This document shows, one piece after another, positions 45,442 to 54,046 of a DNA stretch of 64,000 nucleotides. The stretch is from Peribacillus sp. Bi96 (GTDB taxonomy: Bacteria > Bacillota > Bacilli > Bacillales > DSM-1321). Position 1 is the stretch's first letter, and each line of letters begins with the position of its first letter. The notes beneath the pieces are model-generated. The model saw only the letters and a program-made list of their open reading frames with translations. It did not search any database and was not told where the DNA came from. Location of the stretch: NCBI RefSeq assembly GCF_918698115.1, contig NZ_CAKKLV010000004.1:62001-126000 (forward strand), read 5' to 3'. The position numbers were made by a program, and so were the translations under genes.

Positions 45442-46350
45442 TTAATCCCGATGACTTTCATATTTGTTCGCTTTGGTCAACTGCTCCAAGATAGCAAGTT
45501 CCGTTTTAGACAGTGAAGAGCTGTTTGCGGCCTTGCAGTTTTCACGCAGCTGCTGTATTGAGCTTGCACCGGGTACAACGGTAGCGACGCTTTGATGTGA
45601 TAATACATATTGAAGCGCCGTTTCATTCAACTTCCTATCAGAAAGTTTGTCCTTTAATTGCGGAAGCAAATCTTTAAGTTCGTGATAGCTATAGTCAAGG
45701 TACCCATCGGCATTTGCCTTTTCAAGCATTCTCTCGCTAAGCAGCCCTTTAGCAAGGGGACCGCGTGCGATGATGCTGATCTGTTTGTTGGCCAAAAGGG
45801 ACATCCACTCTTCCGGACGGCGGTCTAGTAAGTTATATTGCATCATAACGGAATCGGGTTCAGACTTTTCAGTGAATTCCTCGATTACATTCGGACGAAT
45901 CGAGGAAATTCCATAATACCGGATATAGCCTTCTTTTTTTAGTTCTTCAAATGCTTCTACCGTTTCTCCGATATTGTCTGAAATGGTGCCGCCATGTAAC
46001 TGATAAAGATCAATATAATCAGTCCCCAGTCGTTTTAAGCTATCCTTTACTGCCGTTTTAATGTAAGTGCCAGAAGGATCCCAGCTCCAGGCATCCTTAT
46101 TGTCGTTCCAGCGGTTTCCAACCTTGGTGGCTATGTATACCTTATCGCGGACAGATTTTAAATTCTTTCCGACGATTTCTTCATTCACACCGAAATCATA
46201 TAAGTCAGCAGTATCAAAATAATTGATTCCTTCATCTAAAGCGGCCTGTATGATTTCAGATGCCTGATTTTCAACAGTTCCCAATGACATGCATCCGAGC
46301 CCGATTTCAGAAACTAGCAATTCGGAACTGCCTAGTCTGCGTTTTTTCAT
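45442..46350 (-). CDS. yqkF: Aldo/keto reductase (YqkF)
   Basis: A 302-residue NADPH-dependent oxidoreductase of the AKR superfamily. The catalytic Asp-Tyr-Lys-His set is visible: YFDTADLYDFG (Asp, Tyr), VYIATKVG (Lys) and YQLHGG (His). Coenzyme-binding residues lie near VVPGASSIQQLREN. AAAGGAG precedes the ATG at 46350; a longer frame upstream overlaps mciZ and is not credible. It is collinear with B. subtilis yqkF. Substrate unknown. Confidence 0.9.
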   Translation of the reverse strand: MKKRRLGSSELLVSEIGLGCMSLGTVENQASEIIQAALDEGINYFDTADLYDFGVNEEIVGKNLKSVRDKVYIATKVGNRWNDNKDAWSWDPSGTYIKTAVKDSLKRLGTDYIDLYQLHGGTISDNIGETVEAFEELKKEGYIRYYGISSIRPNVIEEFTEKSEPDSVMMQYNLLDRRPEEWMSLLANKQISIIARGPLAKGLLSERMLEKANADGYLDYSYHELKDLLPQLKDKLSDRKLNETALQYVLSHQSVATVVPGASSIQQLRENCKAANSSSLSKTELAILEQLTKANKYESHRD

Positions 46351-46406
46351 GTTATCCACTCCTTTAACATTCATTGTAAAGGAGAAAACCATTTCACTCA
46401 AAGAAT

Positions 46407-46568
46407 TCACTTTATCCGTTTTAAAGGAGCGGGTGGTGCCTGTGGGTGTATGTCGGCAATCCAATCATTGATATAGACATATTGATTTTGCAATTGTTTT
46501 AGTTTTTGAATGATTTCCCAACTCTTTCCGGATAAAGTAACGCTTTTTTCCAATACATAAACTTTCAT
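46407..46568 (-). CDS. mciZ: MciZ, mother-cell inhibitor of FtsZ (extended form)
   Basis: A 53-residue - strand ORF starting MKVYVLEKSVTLSGKSWEII and containing YVYINDWIADI. It keeps the spaced pattern MKV..K.V.L.GK.WEI..KLK...YV.DWI of B. subtilis MciZ, the 40-residue sporulation peptide that caps FtsZ filaments in the mother cell. It also occupies the same place between yqkF and nudF. GGAGGG is well spaced before the ATG and a sigma-E-like promoter lies upstream. It carries about 13 extra C-terminal residues rich in Pro and Ala. Confidence 0.85.
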   Translation of the reverse strand: MKVYVLEKSVTLSGKSWEIIQKLKQLQNQYVYINDWIADIHPQAPPAPLKRIK

Positions 46569-46597
46569 TAAATCGCCCTCCATCTCTATTATGGTAA

Positions 46598-46626
46598 AAT
46601 GTATGAGGAATCATGCGGCAATTAGA
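46598..46626 (-). promoter_or_regulatory. Sigma-E-like promoter of mciZ
   Basis: On the - strand CATACATT (46598-46605) matches the sigma-E -10 element. TCTAATT (46620-46626) lies 14 bases upstream as a partial -35. This fits mother-cell expression of mciZ. Confidence 0.5.
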
Positions 46627-46643
46627 ACAGAGGAGTGGTCAAG

Positions 46644-47195
46644 ATGAAAAAATTTGAAGAGAAAACGCTATCTTCGGAAAAAATCTTTACAGGAAAGGTA
46701 ATCAGCCTGCAAGTGGATGATGTAGAGCTTCCTGATGGGAAAACGGGAAAACGTGAAATAGTCAAACATCCGGGGGCGGTTGCCATCATAGCGCTTACGG
46801 CAGAAAATAAAATCATCTTGGTGGAACAGTATCGAAAAGCGCTGGAGAGAAGCTTGGTGGAAATCCCTGCAGGAAAGCTGGAAAAAGGCGAAGAACCGGT
46901 TCTGTCGGCTAAAAGGGAACTGGAAGAAGAGACAGGTTATGAATGCGAAAAGATGGAGCACATCATATCCTTTTATACTTCCCCAGGGTTTGCAGATGAA
47001 TTGGTCCATCTCTATGTGGCCCACAATTTGAAAAAGAAAGAAAATGCGGCACCACTTGATGAAGATGAATTTGTCGAGATGATTGAACTCACGCTGGAGG
47101 AAGCTCAAAAATATATGGCTGACGGGAAAATCCAGGATGCCAAAACGGCATATGCTGTTCAGTATCTGCTTTTGAAAGAGGCAATGACTTCATAA
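46644..47195 (+). CDS. nudF: ADP-ribose pyrophosphatase (Nudix)
   Basis: The enzyme hydrolyses ADP-ribose to AMP and ribose 5-phosphate. The Nudix box is complete, from GKLEKGE to RELEEETGY near residues 72-94. Length is 183 residues. ATG 46644 follows GAGGAG by 8 bases; GTG 46635 is in frame but overlaps the ribosome site. The stop codon TAA is followed at once by the ATG of the EndoQ-type gene, so the two are translationally linked. Confidence 0.93.
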   Translation: MKKFEEKTLSSEKIFTGKVISLQVDDVELPDGKTGKREIVKHPGAVAIIALTAENKIILVEQYRKALERSLVEIPAGKLEKGEEPVLSAKRELEEETGYECEKMEHIISFYTSPGFADELVHLYVAHNLKKKENAAPLDEDEFVEMIELTLEEAQKYMADGKIQDAKTAYAVQYLLLKEAMTS

Positions 47196-48368
47196 ATGAA
47201 AGAGTTTTACGCAGACCTTCATATCCATATAGGCAGAACGAGAAGCGGAAGGTCCGTAAAAATAACCGGTGCTAAAACATTAACCTTCAGTAAAGTGCTG
47301 CAAGTTGCAAGTGAAAGGAAGGGTCTTGATTTAATCGGGATCATCGATTGCCATTCTCCTGAAGTCATTGAAGAAATCGAAGAGGGGATTCTGGAAGGGG
47401 AGGTTACGGAAAAGATTGAAGGCGGCCTTCTGTACAGGAATACAACAATCATCCCAGGCTCGGAGATTGAGATTTATGATCAGAATTGTAATGGACCAAT
47501 CCATGTCCTCGCCTATTTTCCAACTTTAAAAGCAATGAAGGAATTCTCTACATGGATGGGCGGCCATGTTAAAAATATCACCTTAAGCTCCCAAAGGATT
47601 TATTGTGATGGGAGAACGTTACAAAAAATCGTCAAGTCACTGGGAGGCCTATTTATCCCGGCCCATGTTTTCACACCATTTAAAAGCTTATATGGAAAAG
47701 GGGTGCGATCCAGTCTGACCGAAGTACTCGATCCGAAACTGATTGATGCCATCGAGCTTGGTTTAAGTTCAGATACAGAGATGGTCAAGGATATCGAAGA
47801 GTTGGAATCCTATGTATTCGTGACAAATTCCGATGCGCATTCGCTTGGGAAAATTGCTCGTGAATATCAAAAAATCCGACTTGAAGAACCAAGCTTCAAT
47901 GAACTGGAAAAAGCCCTTAGAGAAAAAGAAAATCGTAAGGTGACCGCCAATTATGGATTGAACCCATTATTGGGAAAATATCATCAAACCGTATGTTCAG
48001 CTTGTTTACACCAGGTATTGAGGGATAGTGAACCATGTTCTGAATGTGGGAATAAATCCATTATAAAAGGGGTATCGTTACGGATTGAAGAACTTTCCAA
48101 TATGAATGGAAGCCATCGAAGGGAAAGACCGCCTTATATCCATCAAGTACCACTCGACTTCATCCCTGGATTGGGACCTAAATCCATGGAAAAACTACTG
48201 GAGGCATTTGGGACCGAGATGAATATCCTTCATGAAGTTACGCTTGAGCAGCTCAAGGAAATCGTTCCTGAAAAATTGGCCTCCTACATCGATTCTGCAA
48301 GAAAAGGGACCCTTTCTTTTGAAGTAGGGGGCGGAGGCAAATACGGAAAGGTCAAAAGGGAAAGTTGA
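47196..48368 (+). CDS. Endonuclease Q family protein (PHP domain, zinc finger, HhH)
   Basis: A 390-residue nuclease of the EndoQ type, which nicks DNA 5' to deaminated bases such as uracil and hypoxanthine. The N-terminal PHP domain has DLHIHIGR, GIIDCHSPEV, GSEIEIY and NSDAHSLG metal motifs. A zinc finger with two CxxC pairs (CSAC, CSECG) lies near residues 267-286. A C-terminal helix-hairpin-helix (IPGLGPKSMEKLLEAFG) follows. Start directly follows the nudF stop. Pairing with a Nudix hydrolase suggests a role in nucleotide or DNA damage clean-up, which is inference. Confidence 0.85.
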   Translation: MKEFYADLHIHIGRTRSGRSVKITGAKTLTFSKVLQVASERKGLDLIGIIDCHSPEVIEEIEEGILEGEVTEKIEGGLLYRNTTIIPGSEIEIYDQNCNGPIHVLAYFPTLKAMKEFSTWMGGHVKNITLSSQRIYCDGRTLQKIVKSLGGLFIPAHVFTPFKSLYGKGVRSSLTEVLDPKLIDAIELGLSSDTEMVKDIEELESYVFVTNSDAHSLGKIAREYQKIRLEEPSFNELEKALREKENRKVTANYGLNPLLGKYHQTVCSACLHQVLRDSEPCSECGNKSIIKGVSLRIEELSNMNGSHRRERPPYIHQVPLDFIPGLGPKSMEKLLEAFGTEMNILHEVTLEQLKEIVPEKLASYIDSARKGTLSFEVGGGGKYGKVKRES

Positions 48369-48383
48369 ATATAATCGAACAAA

Positions 48384-48424
48384 AAAAGTCCTGTAGATGA
48401 GCTTGTCATCTGTCAGGACTTTTT
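48384..48424. terminator. Terminator between the EndoQ-type gene and the GNAT gene
   Basis: AAAAGTCCTG pairs with CAGGACTTTT with an inner GATGA/TCATC stem. T-runs on both strands allow use by both convergent genes. Confidence 0.8.
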
Positions 48425-48986
48425 AGTTTGTTGTTTTTGCGTAAATGGAGGTATTCCGCAATTCCTTGCCGTCTGCACTTAGGCAGTCATTATGCAAAGT
48501 TCCTTCAAGGGTATACCCTAGCTTCTCGGGGATACGTTTGCTGGCAATATTATTGAGGTCACAACGGATTTCGACCCGCTTTGCGCCATAATGATAAAAA
48601 GCGAATTTGGTTAATTTATCTATCGCTTCCGTTATGTATCCTTTTTTACTGAACCTCGTATCAATCCAATAACCAATTTCAAATTTTGGGATATCCCAGT
48701 TAATTCGGTGCAGACCAGTGGAGCCAACGAATTGATCGTCTTCCTTCCTATAAATATGAAGTCTGATATCCTCTTTTAAAATAAAGTCCGCATGTGATTT
48801 TAGAACGTTCTGTTCGGACGTTTCCAAGGACGCATCCTGATGGGCAAATGGCAGCCATTGTTTTAATTCGGGTTTAGAATGAACGAGGGCTTCGTAAACA
48901 TCATGGCCATCGCCAGGCAAACAGGGCCTAAGATATAATCGTTGGGTTTCAATTTTTTCTGGGAAATCCATTAATATAGCTTTCAT
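48423..48986 (-). CDS. GNAT family N-acetyltransferase (RimJ/RimL type)
   Basis: A 187-residue acetyl-CoA-dependent acyltransferase. The N-terminal signature IETQRLYLRPCLPGD and the acetyl-CoA region (GYWIDTRFSKKGYITEAIDKL) followed by RVEIRCDLNNIASKRIPEKLGY are typical of RimJ/RimL proteins. GGAGGTAGG precedes the ATG at 48986. The substrate may be a ribosomal protein N terminus or a small molecule; the sequence does not say. Confidence 0.88.
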   Translation of the reverse strand: MKAILMDFPEKIETQRLYLRPCLPGDGHDVYEALVHSKPELKQWLPFAHQDASLETSEQNVLKSHADFILKEDIRLHIYRKEDDQFVGSTGLHRINWDIPKFEIGYWIDTRFSKKGYITEAIDKLTKFAFYHYGAKRVEIRCDLNNIASKRIPEKLGYTLEGTLHNDCLSADGKELRNTSIYAKTTN

Positions 48987-49126
48987 CGCCTACCTCCTCG
49001 TAATAGATATGGAAAATTATAACATGGATTCAATTGAAAATGTTCTGCCGGACGGAGAATGTTTTCTTAGCATAAATGAGAGAGTGAAAACATAGATTCT
49101 AGTAAGCGGAGTTGGGAGGATGAAAG

Positions 49127-49774
49127 ATGAAAAAAAAATCTGTCGTACAAAATGCCGTAATGAAACATATTAACGAACATTCCTCATTATATGTCTTTAT
49201 CACTGTGCTTTTTTTGATGGGTGTCATTTTTGGAGCAGTACTTGTGAATAGTTTGAGCTTTACCCAAAAGGAGGACTTGTTCTATTATTTATCTCAATTT
49301 TTCGGACAAGTATCCAAAGGTGAATTTGCCTCTTCGCATGATATGTTCAGCCAAAGTATTATGCATAATATAAAATATATTGGCCTCATCTGGATTCTGG
49401 GAATTTCGGTCATCGGTTTGCCGGTCATTTTGGTTTTGTTATTTATAAAAGGAATGGTTGTTGGATTTACAGTCGGATTTTTAGTCAATCAAATGGGATG
49501 GAGCGGGTTCTTATTATCATTTGTCTCCATTCTGCCCCAAAATATATTCATCGTGCCGATATTCATCGTGATAACCGTCCTTGCTGTTTCACTATCAATG
49601 AAAATGATCAGCAGGATTTTCCTTAAGCAGATCCGTGAGCCGCTGAAGCCAATAATTTCACGGTATATTTTCTCATTGATTTTGTCAGGATTGTTTTTGA
49701 TTACAGCTGCAGCATTTGAAGCGTATCTATCACCTTCTTTAATGAAAAACGTCGTAAGTTTATTGGGTCATTGA
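49127..49774 (+). CDS. spoIIM: Stage II sporulation protein M
   Basis: A membrane protein of the SpoIIDMP complex, which degrades septal peptidoglycan to drive engulfment of the forespore. The 215-residue protein has about five transmembrane segments (SLYVFITVLFLMGVIFGAVL at the N terminus). GGGAGG lies before ATG 49127. A sigma-E-like promoter (GCATAAAT at 49070-49077, CATAGATT at 49091-49098, 13 bases apart) sits upstream, as expected for mother-cell expression. It precedes fur as in B. subtilis. Confidence 0.93.
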   Translation: MKKKSVVQNAVMKHINEHSSLYVFITVLFLMGVIFGAVLVNSLSFTQKEDLFYYLSQFFGQVSKGEFASSHDMFSQSIMHNIKYIGLIWILGISVIGLPVILVLLFIKGMVVGFTVGFLVNQMGWSGFLLSFVSILPQNIFIVPIFIVITVLAVSLSMKMISRIFLKQIREPLKPIISRYIFSLILSGLFLITAAAFEAYLSPSLMKNVVSLLGH

Positions 49775-49887
49775 CGGAGATTTGCTTTTATCGCAAATTT
49801 TTTTATCATTAACAAGAAATCTATTTTGACAGTTTTCCCTCTTTTGATATAATGGATAAGATAGCGGCGCGGGAGGGAATATTAGGT

Positions 49888-50352
49888 ATGGAAATAGAAA
49901 ACAGAATTGATAGGATAAAAAAGCAGTTGCACTCGTCCAGCTACAAATTAACGCCTCAGCGAGAAGCGACCGTCCGCGTTTTACTTGAGCACGAAGAGGA
50001 TCATTTAAGCGCAGAAGACGTTTACCTCCTTGTCAAAGAAAAGTCGCCGGAAATTGGATTGGCAACAGTATACCGTACGCTAGAGTTGCTGACTGAATTG
50101 AAGATAGTAGATAAAATTAACTTTGGAGACGGGGTTTCCCGTTATGATTTAAGACAAGAAGGAGCTGCGCATTTCCATCATCATCTTGTTTGTGTGGAAT
50201 GTGGTGCGGTAGATGAGATCCAGGAAGACTTACTTGAAGACGTGGAAGCCATTGTGGAACGCGAATGGAACTTCAAGATAAAAGACCATAGATTAACCTT
50301 TCATGGCATTTGTCATCGATGCCATGACAAAGAAGAAAATAAAGGTGAATGA
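49888..50352 (+). CDS. fur: Ferric uptake regulator Fur
   Basis: An iron-responsive DNA-binding repressor. The winged-helix domain (SSSYKLTPQREATVRVLLE, then GLATVYRTLELL) is followed by the metal region (HFHHHLVCVECGAVDE with His and CxxC, and GICHRCHD with the second CxxC). The start at ATG 49888 gives MEIENRIDRIKKQLHSSSYK, as in B. subtilis, and lies 10 bases after GGGAGGG. An in-frame ATG at 49852 precedes this ribosome site. Length is 154 residues. Confidence 0.95.
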   Translation: MEIENRIDRIKKQLHSSSYKLTPQREATVRVLLEHEEDHLSAEDVYLLVKEKSPEIGLATVYRTLELLTELKIVDKINFGDGVSRYDLRQEGAAHFHHHLVCVECGAVDEIQEDLLEDVEAIVEREWNFKIKDHRLTFHGICHRCHDKEENKGE

Positions 50353-50549
50353 AGTGTGACCTTTTCCATTTAATGGAGAAGGTTTTCTGCGTTTTTTAGA
50401 ATCTTTTGCAAAGGCATCAAGAAAACCGTTTTAAGGAATGAATTTTCTCACGTAAAGGCAGTTTTTCCTTTCCCCTTACCGAAACGCGTATAAAACTTGT
50501 CCTGTTGGGCATAGATTGATACAAAGGATTGAATGGGAGGGGAAAGAAG

Positions 50550-50777
50550 ATGAAAACGACATTATCGCTTGTTTTGCATACGGCTAAAGTGATGGTTCTC
50601 TTTGTTGGCTTCACTGTTCTTTTTTATATAGGAATGGTATGGTTAAATCAGGAATATCAAAATTATCATCGTTATGATGAACCCAAAGGAATGGCTGTGA
50701 AAGTATCGAAGGCTGTTGATACGGGTGAGGATGCATGGCTGGAACGCTTAATGTTGTTTTATTTAAACGGGGAGTAA
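50550..50777 (+). CDS. yqzK: YqzK, DUF4227 membrane protein
   Basis: A 75-residue protein with one transmembrane segment ([19 protein letters not shown]) and a short polar C terminus ([15 protein letters not shown], then [13 protein letters not shown]). It is the small conserved ORF found between fur and xerD in bacilli. GGGAGGGG precedes ATG 50550. It ends 5 bases before the xerD start, so the two are probably cotranscribed. Function unknown. Confidence 0.85.
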   Translation: MKTTLSLVLHTAKVMVLFVGFTVLFYIGMVWLNQEYQNYHRYDEPKGMAVKVSKAVDTGEDAWLERLMLFYLNGE

Positions 50778-50782
50778 TGAAT

Positions 50783-51676
50783 ATGGAGAATCAAATCAGG
50801 GATTTTATTCATTTTTTAACCATTGAAAAAGGACTGGCCAAGAATACGCTCGTTTCCTATGAGCGTGACTTAAGATCATATTGGAGCTATTTGAAAGATG
50901 TTGAATCCATTACCGAATGGAATGATTCCCGGCGTGTGAACATCTTGCATTTTCTCGTTCAATTGAAGGATCAAGGAAAATCATCGAAGACGGTAGCACG
51001 TCATATTGCCTCGATCCGGTCCTTTCATCAATTTCTTCTAAGGGAAAAAGTAACCGATCAGGATCCGTCCATACATATAGAAACGCCGAAACCGGAACGA
51101 ACCCTTCCGAAAGTATTAAGCATGGAAGAGGTTGAAGCGTTATTGGAAGCCCCGAAGTTCATGGACGAATTCGGCCTGCGCGATAAGGCGATGCTTGAAT
51201 TGATGTATGCGACAGGGATGCGCGTTAGTGAGTTGATATCCATGGATGTAAGTGATGTACATGCATCGATGGGGTTTGTCCGTTGTGTCGGGAAAGGAAA
51301 TAAGGAGAGAATCATTCCGATTGGACAAACGGCATTGGGTGCGATTGAACATTATTTGGAGAGTTCCCGAGGGAAATTAGCCAGTCACAAGCACAGAACA
51401 GATTCACTTTTTTTGAATCATCATGGTAACAGGCTGACAAGACAGGGATTTTGGAAGATTCTAAAAAAACTTGTAAAATCGGCACAAATAGAAAAAGAAA
51501 TCACACCGCATACACTAAGACATTCTTTCGCGACACATCTATTGATGAATGGGGCAGACTTACGTGCCGTCCAAGAAATGCTGGGGCATGCGGATATTTC
51601 AACAACACAGATTTATACACATATTACGAACGTTAGGATCAAGGATGTATATTCCAAATTCCATCCGCGAGCTTAG
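50783..51676 (+). CDS. xerD: Site-specific tyrosine recombinase XerD
   Basis: The recombinase that, with CodV/XerC, resolves chromosome dimers at dif. An N-terminal SAM-like domain ([20 protein letters not shown]) precedes the catalytic domain. Active residues are Arg in TGMRVSELI, His-x-x-Arg in [12 protein letters not shown], His in GHADISTT and the nucleophile Tyr in QIYTH. Start at ATG 50783, nine bases after GGGGAG, gives 297 residues; ATG 50777 is two codons upstream. Confidence 0.95.
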   Translation: MENQIRDFIHFLTIEKGLAKNTLVSYERDLRSYWSYLKDVESITEWNDSRRVNILHFLVQLKDQGKSSKTVARHIASIRSFHQFLLREKVTDQDPSIHIETPKPERTLPKVLSMEEVEALLEAPKFMDEFGLRDKAMLELMYATGMRVSELISMDVSDVHASMGFVRCVGKGNKERIIPIGQTALGAIEHYLESSRGKLASHKHRTDSLFLNHHGNRLTRQGFWKILKKLVKSAQIEKEITPHTLRHSFATHLLMNGADLRAVQEMLGHADISTTQIYTHITNVRIKDVYSKFHPRA

Positions 51677-51700
51677 AAGAATGGCAGAATGATAGAGAGG

Positions 51701-51808
51701 CTGTGAATTTAACTGAAAGGCAGTTAAAGGATCGGCCTTTTTACAATATGGACTGGACTATAAGGCAGCTAATGGTTCTTGGTCATACATGTATTAGCTT
51801 TTTTTTTC
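51701..51808 (+). terminator. Two terminators between xerD and deoB
   Basis: First, AGGC..TTTAACTG pairs with CAGTTAAA..GCCT and ends in TTTTT (51701-51742). Second, AGCTAAT pairs with ATTAGCT and is followed by nine T (51767-51808). They isolate the deoB operon from the fur-xerD side. Confidence 0.7.
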
Positions 51809-51966
51809 TGAAATATATTATTTGTTTCCAACATAGTAATCGTTTACAATGTAGAGAGGTCAGACTTCTGACGTTCTCGTGATTTCATTTTATTGAAGAG
51901 TAACGGAGCGATATAAGGGTAAAATAGAGAGTATAAAAGTGATTTACTATTTTAGGAGGAATGAAC

Positions 51967-53169
51967 ATGAAAGGGAATTCAGCATTTAAACGAATATTTG
52001 TAGTCGTTATGGATTCAGTTGGGATTGGCGAAGCACCTGATGCAGATTTATTTGGTGATAAAGGGGCTGATACTCTCGGCCATATCGCAGATAAAATGAA
52101 TGGTTTGAACATGCCGAATCTTGCAAAATTGGGTTTAGGAAATATCCGTGAAATAAAAGGGATTGATAAAGCTCAGCAACCGCTCGCATACTATACGAAA
52201 ATGAAAGAAGCATCTACAGGTAAAGATACGATGACTGGACATTGGGAAATCATGGGGTTGAATATATCCACTCCATTCCGTGTATTTCCAAATGGTTTTC
52301 CTGAGTTATTAGTGAATGAACTTGAGGCGAAAATGGGTCGTGGAATTATTGGGAACGTCCCAGCCAGCGGTACGGAGATCATTGAAAGACTTGGCGAGGA
52401 ACATATGAAGACGGGTGCATTGATTGTATATACATCAGCTGATTCCGTTTTACAGATTGCTGCACATGAAGACATCGTGCCGATAGACGAATTATATAAG
52501 GTTTGTGAAATTGCACGTGAAGTGACAATGGCTGATGAGTATAAGGTTGGACGCGTTATTGCTAGACCATTCACAGGTGAGCCAGGCAGCTTCAAAAGAA
52601 CGCCTAACCGTCATGATTATGCATTGAAGCCTTTTAACCGGACAGTTATGGATGAATTGAAAGATTCCGGATATGATGTTCTCGCAATCGGGAAAATTTC
52701 AGATATTTTTGATGGAGAAGGTGTAACTGAATCCTTACGGACCGTATCTAATATGGATGGAATGGATAAATTAATTCAAACGATAGAACAGGACTTCAAA
52801 GGGTTAAGCTTCCTTAATCTAGTCGACTTCGATGCTTTATACGGACATCGCCGCGATCCAGAGGGATACGGAAAAGCCTTGGAAGAATTCGACGCTCGGA
52901 TGCCGGAAGTTCTCGATAAACTACATGAGGATGATTTATTGATCATAACTGCCGATCACGGGAATGATCCGGTTCATGAAGGAACCGATCATACACGTGA
53001 ATATGTGCCATTATTAGTCTATTCCAAACGATTTACTAAAGGTGCCGAGCTTCCAGTAAGAGATACATTTGCTGACATCGGAGCGACGGTCGCTGCTAAT
53101 TTTGATGTGAAAATGCCTGCCTTCGGGAAAAATATATTGGGCGATATAAATGAAGGGGAGATTAAATAG
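51967..53169 (+). CDS. deoB: Phosphopentomutase
   Basis: Interconverts (deoxy)ribose 1-phosphate and 5-phosphate in nucleoside salvage. An alkaline-phosphatase-like metalloenzyme with the metal and phosphothreonine sites [11 protein letters not shown] (residues 14-24) and KDTMTGHWE (near residue 86), and TADHGNDP and [10 protein letters not shown] late in the protein. ATG 51967 is 6 bases after AGGAGGA; ATG 51961 is too close. Length is 400 residues. It leads a deoB-pupG-pdp operon. Confidence 0.95.
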   Translation: MKGNSAFKRIFVVVMDSVGIGEAPDADLFGDKGADTLGHIADKMNGLNMPNLAKLGLGNIREIKGIDKAQQPLAYYTKMKEASTGKDTMTGHWEIMGLNISTPFRVFPNGFPELLVNELEAKMGRGIIGNVPASGTEIIERLGEEHMKTGALIVYTSADSVLQIAAHEDIVPIDELYKVCEIAREVTMADEYKVGRVIARPFTGEPGSFKRTPNRHDYALKPFNRTVMDELKDSGYDVLAIGKISDIFDGEGVTESLRTVSNMDGMDKLIQTIEQDFKGLSFLNLVDFDALYGHRRDPEGYGKALEEFDARMPEVLDKLHEDDLLIITADHGNDPVHEGTDHTREYVPLLVYSKRFTKGAELPVRDTFADIGATVAANFDVKMPAFGKNILGDINEGEIK

Positions 53170-53982
53170 ATGTTTAATAAAATAGAGACAGCTGCTGCAT
53201 TTATAAAAAATAAGATTGAAGGCTCCCCGGAGATAGGATTGATTCTTGGTTCTGGACTTGGAGTATTGGCAGATGAAATTGAAAATCCCATAACGATCCC
53301 ATACCACGATATCCCGGAATTTCCGGTATCGACTGTTGAAGGACATGCAGGACAACTTGTCATTGGTCAATTAAGTGGCAAAAAAGTTGTAGCCATGCAA
53401 GGACGCTTTCATTTTTATGAAGGTTACTCCATGGAGAAAGTCACATTTCCTGTACGGGTTATGAAACTTCTTGGCGTTGAGCAATTAATTGTAACCAATG
53501 CTGCTGGAAGTGTTAATGAAAGCTTCGCACCAGGCGACTTGATGCTGATTACGGATCATATTAATTTAATGGGGGCAAACCCATTGATCGGTCCTAATGA
53601 AGAGCGTTTTGGGCCTAGGTTCCCTGATATGTCAGAAGCTTATAACAAGGGGCTGCGGACTCAAGCTAAAAAAATCGCATCAACACTCGGGTTGGATATT
53701 AAAGAAGGTGTCTATATCGGGAATTCAGGTCCGACATATGAGACGCCTGCAGAAGTGAAAATGGCAAGAATCCTTGGCGGGGATGCAGTTGGGATGTCAA
53801 CGGTTCCAGAAGTTATCGTGGCTAGACATAGCGATATGAAGGTGCTCGGAATATCATGCCTTACCAATATGGCGGCAGGCATTCTCGATCAGCCTTTGTC
53901 GCATGTAGAGGTAATTGAAACGACGGAAAAAGTGAAAAGCAGTTTTCTGGATTTTGTGAAGCACATCGTTAAAGACATATAA
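53170..53982 (+). CDS. pupG: Purine nucleoside phosphorylase
   Basis: Splits guanosine and inosine with phosphate to the base and ribose 1-phosphate. It is the trimeric PNP type: ILGSGLGVLADEI at the N terminus, VEGHAGQLVIG, MQGRFHFYEGY and GPTYETPAEVKMARILGGDAVGM-type sequence (in two parts) near residue 190. Length is 270 residues. Its ATG directly follows the deoB stop, with GGGGAG just upstream inside deoB. Confidence 0.95.
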   Translation: MFNKIETAAAFIKNKIEGSPEIGLILGSGLGVLADEIENPITIPYHDIPEFPVSTVEGHAGQLVIGQLSGKKVVAMQGRFHFYEGYSMEKVTFPVRVMKLLGVEQLIVTNAAGSVNESFAPGDLMLITDHINLMGANPLIGPNEERFGPRFPDMSEAYNKGLRTQAKKIASTLGLDIKEGVYIGNSGPTYETPAEVKMARILGGDAVGMSTVPEVIVARHSDMKVLGISCLTNMAAGILDQPLSHVEVIETTEKVKSSFLDFVKHIVKDI

Positions 53983-54046
53983 AATGATCAAAAAAATACA
54001 AGTACACCTGAGAGTATCGGTGTCTTAAAAAAGAGGGGATTCTATT

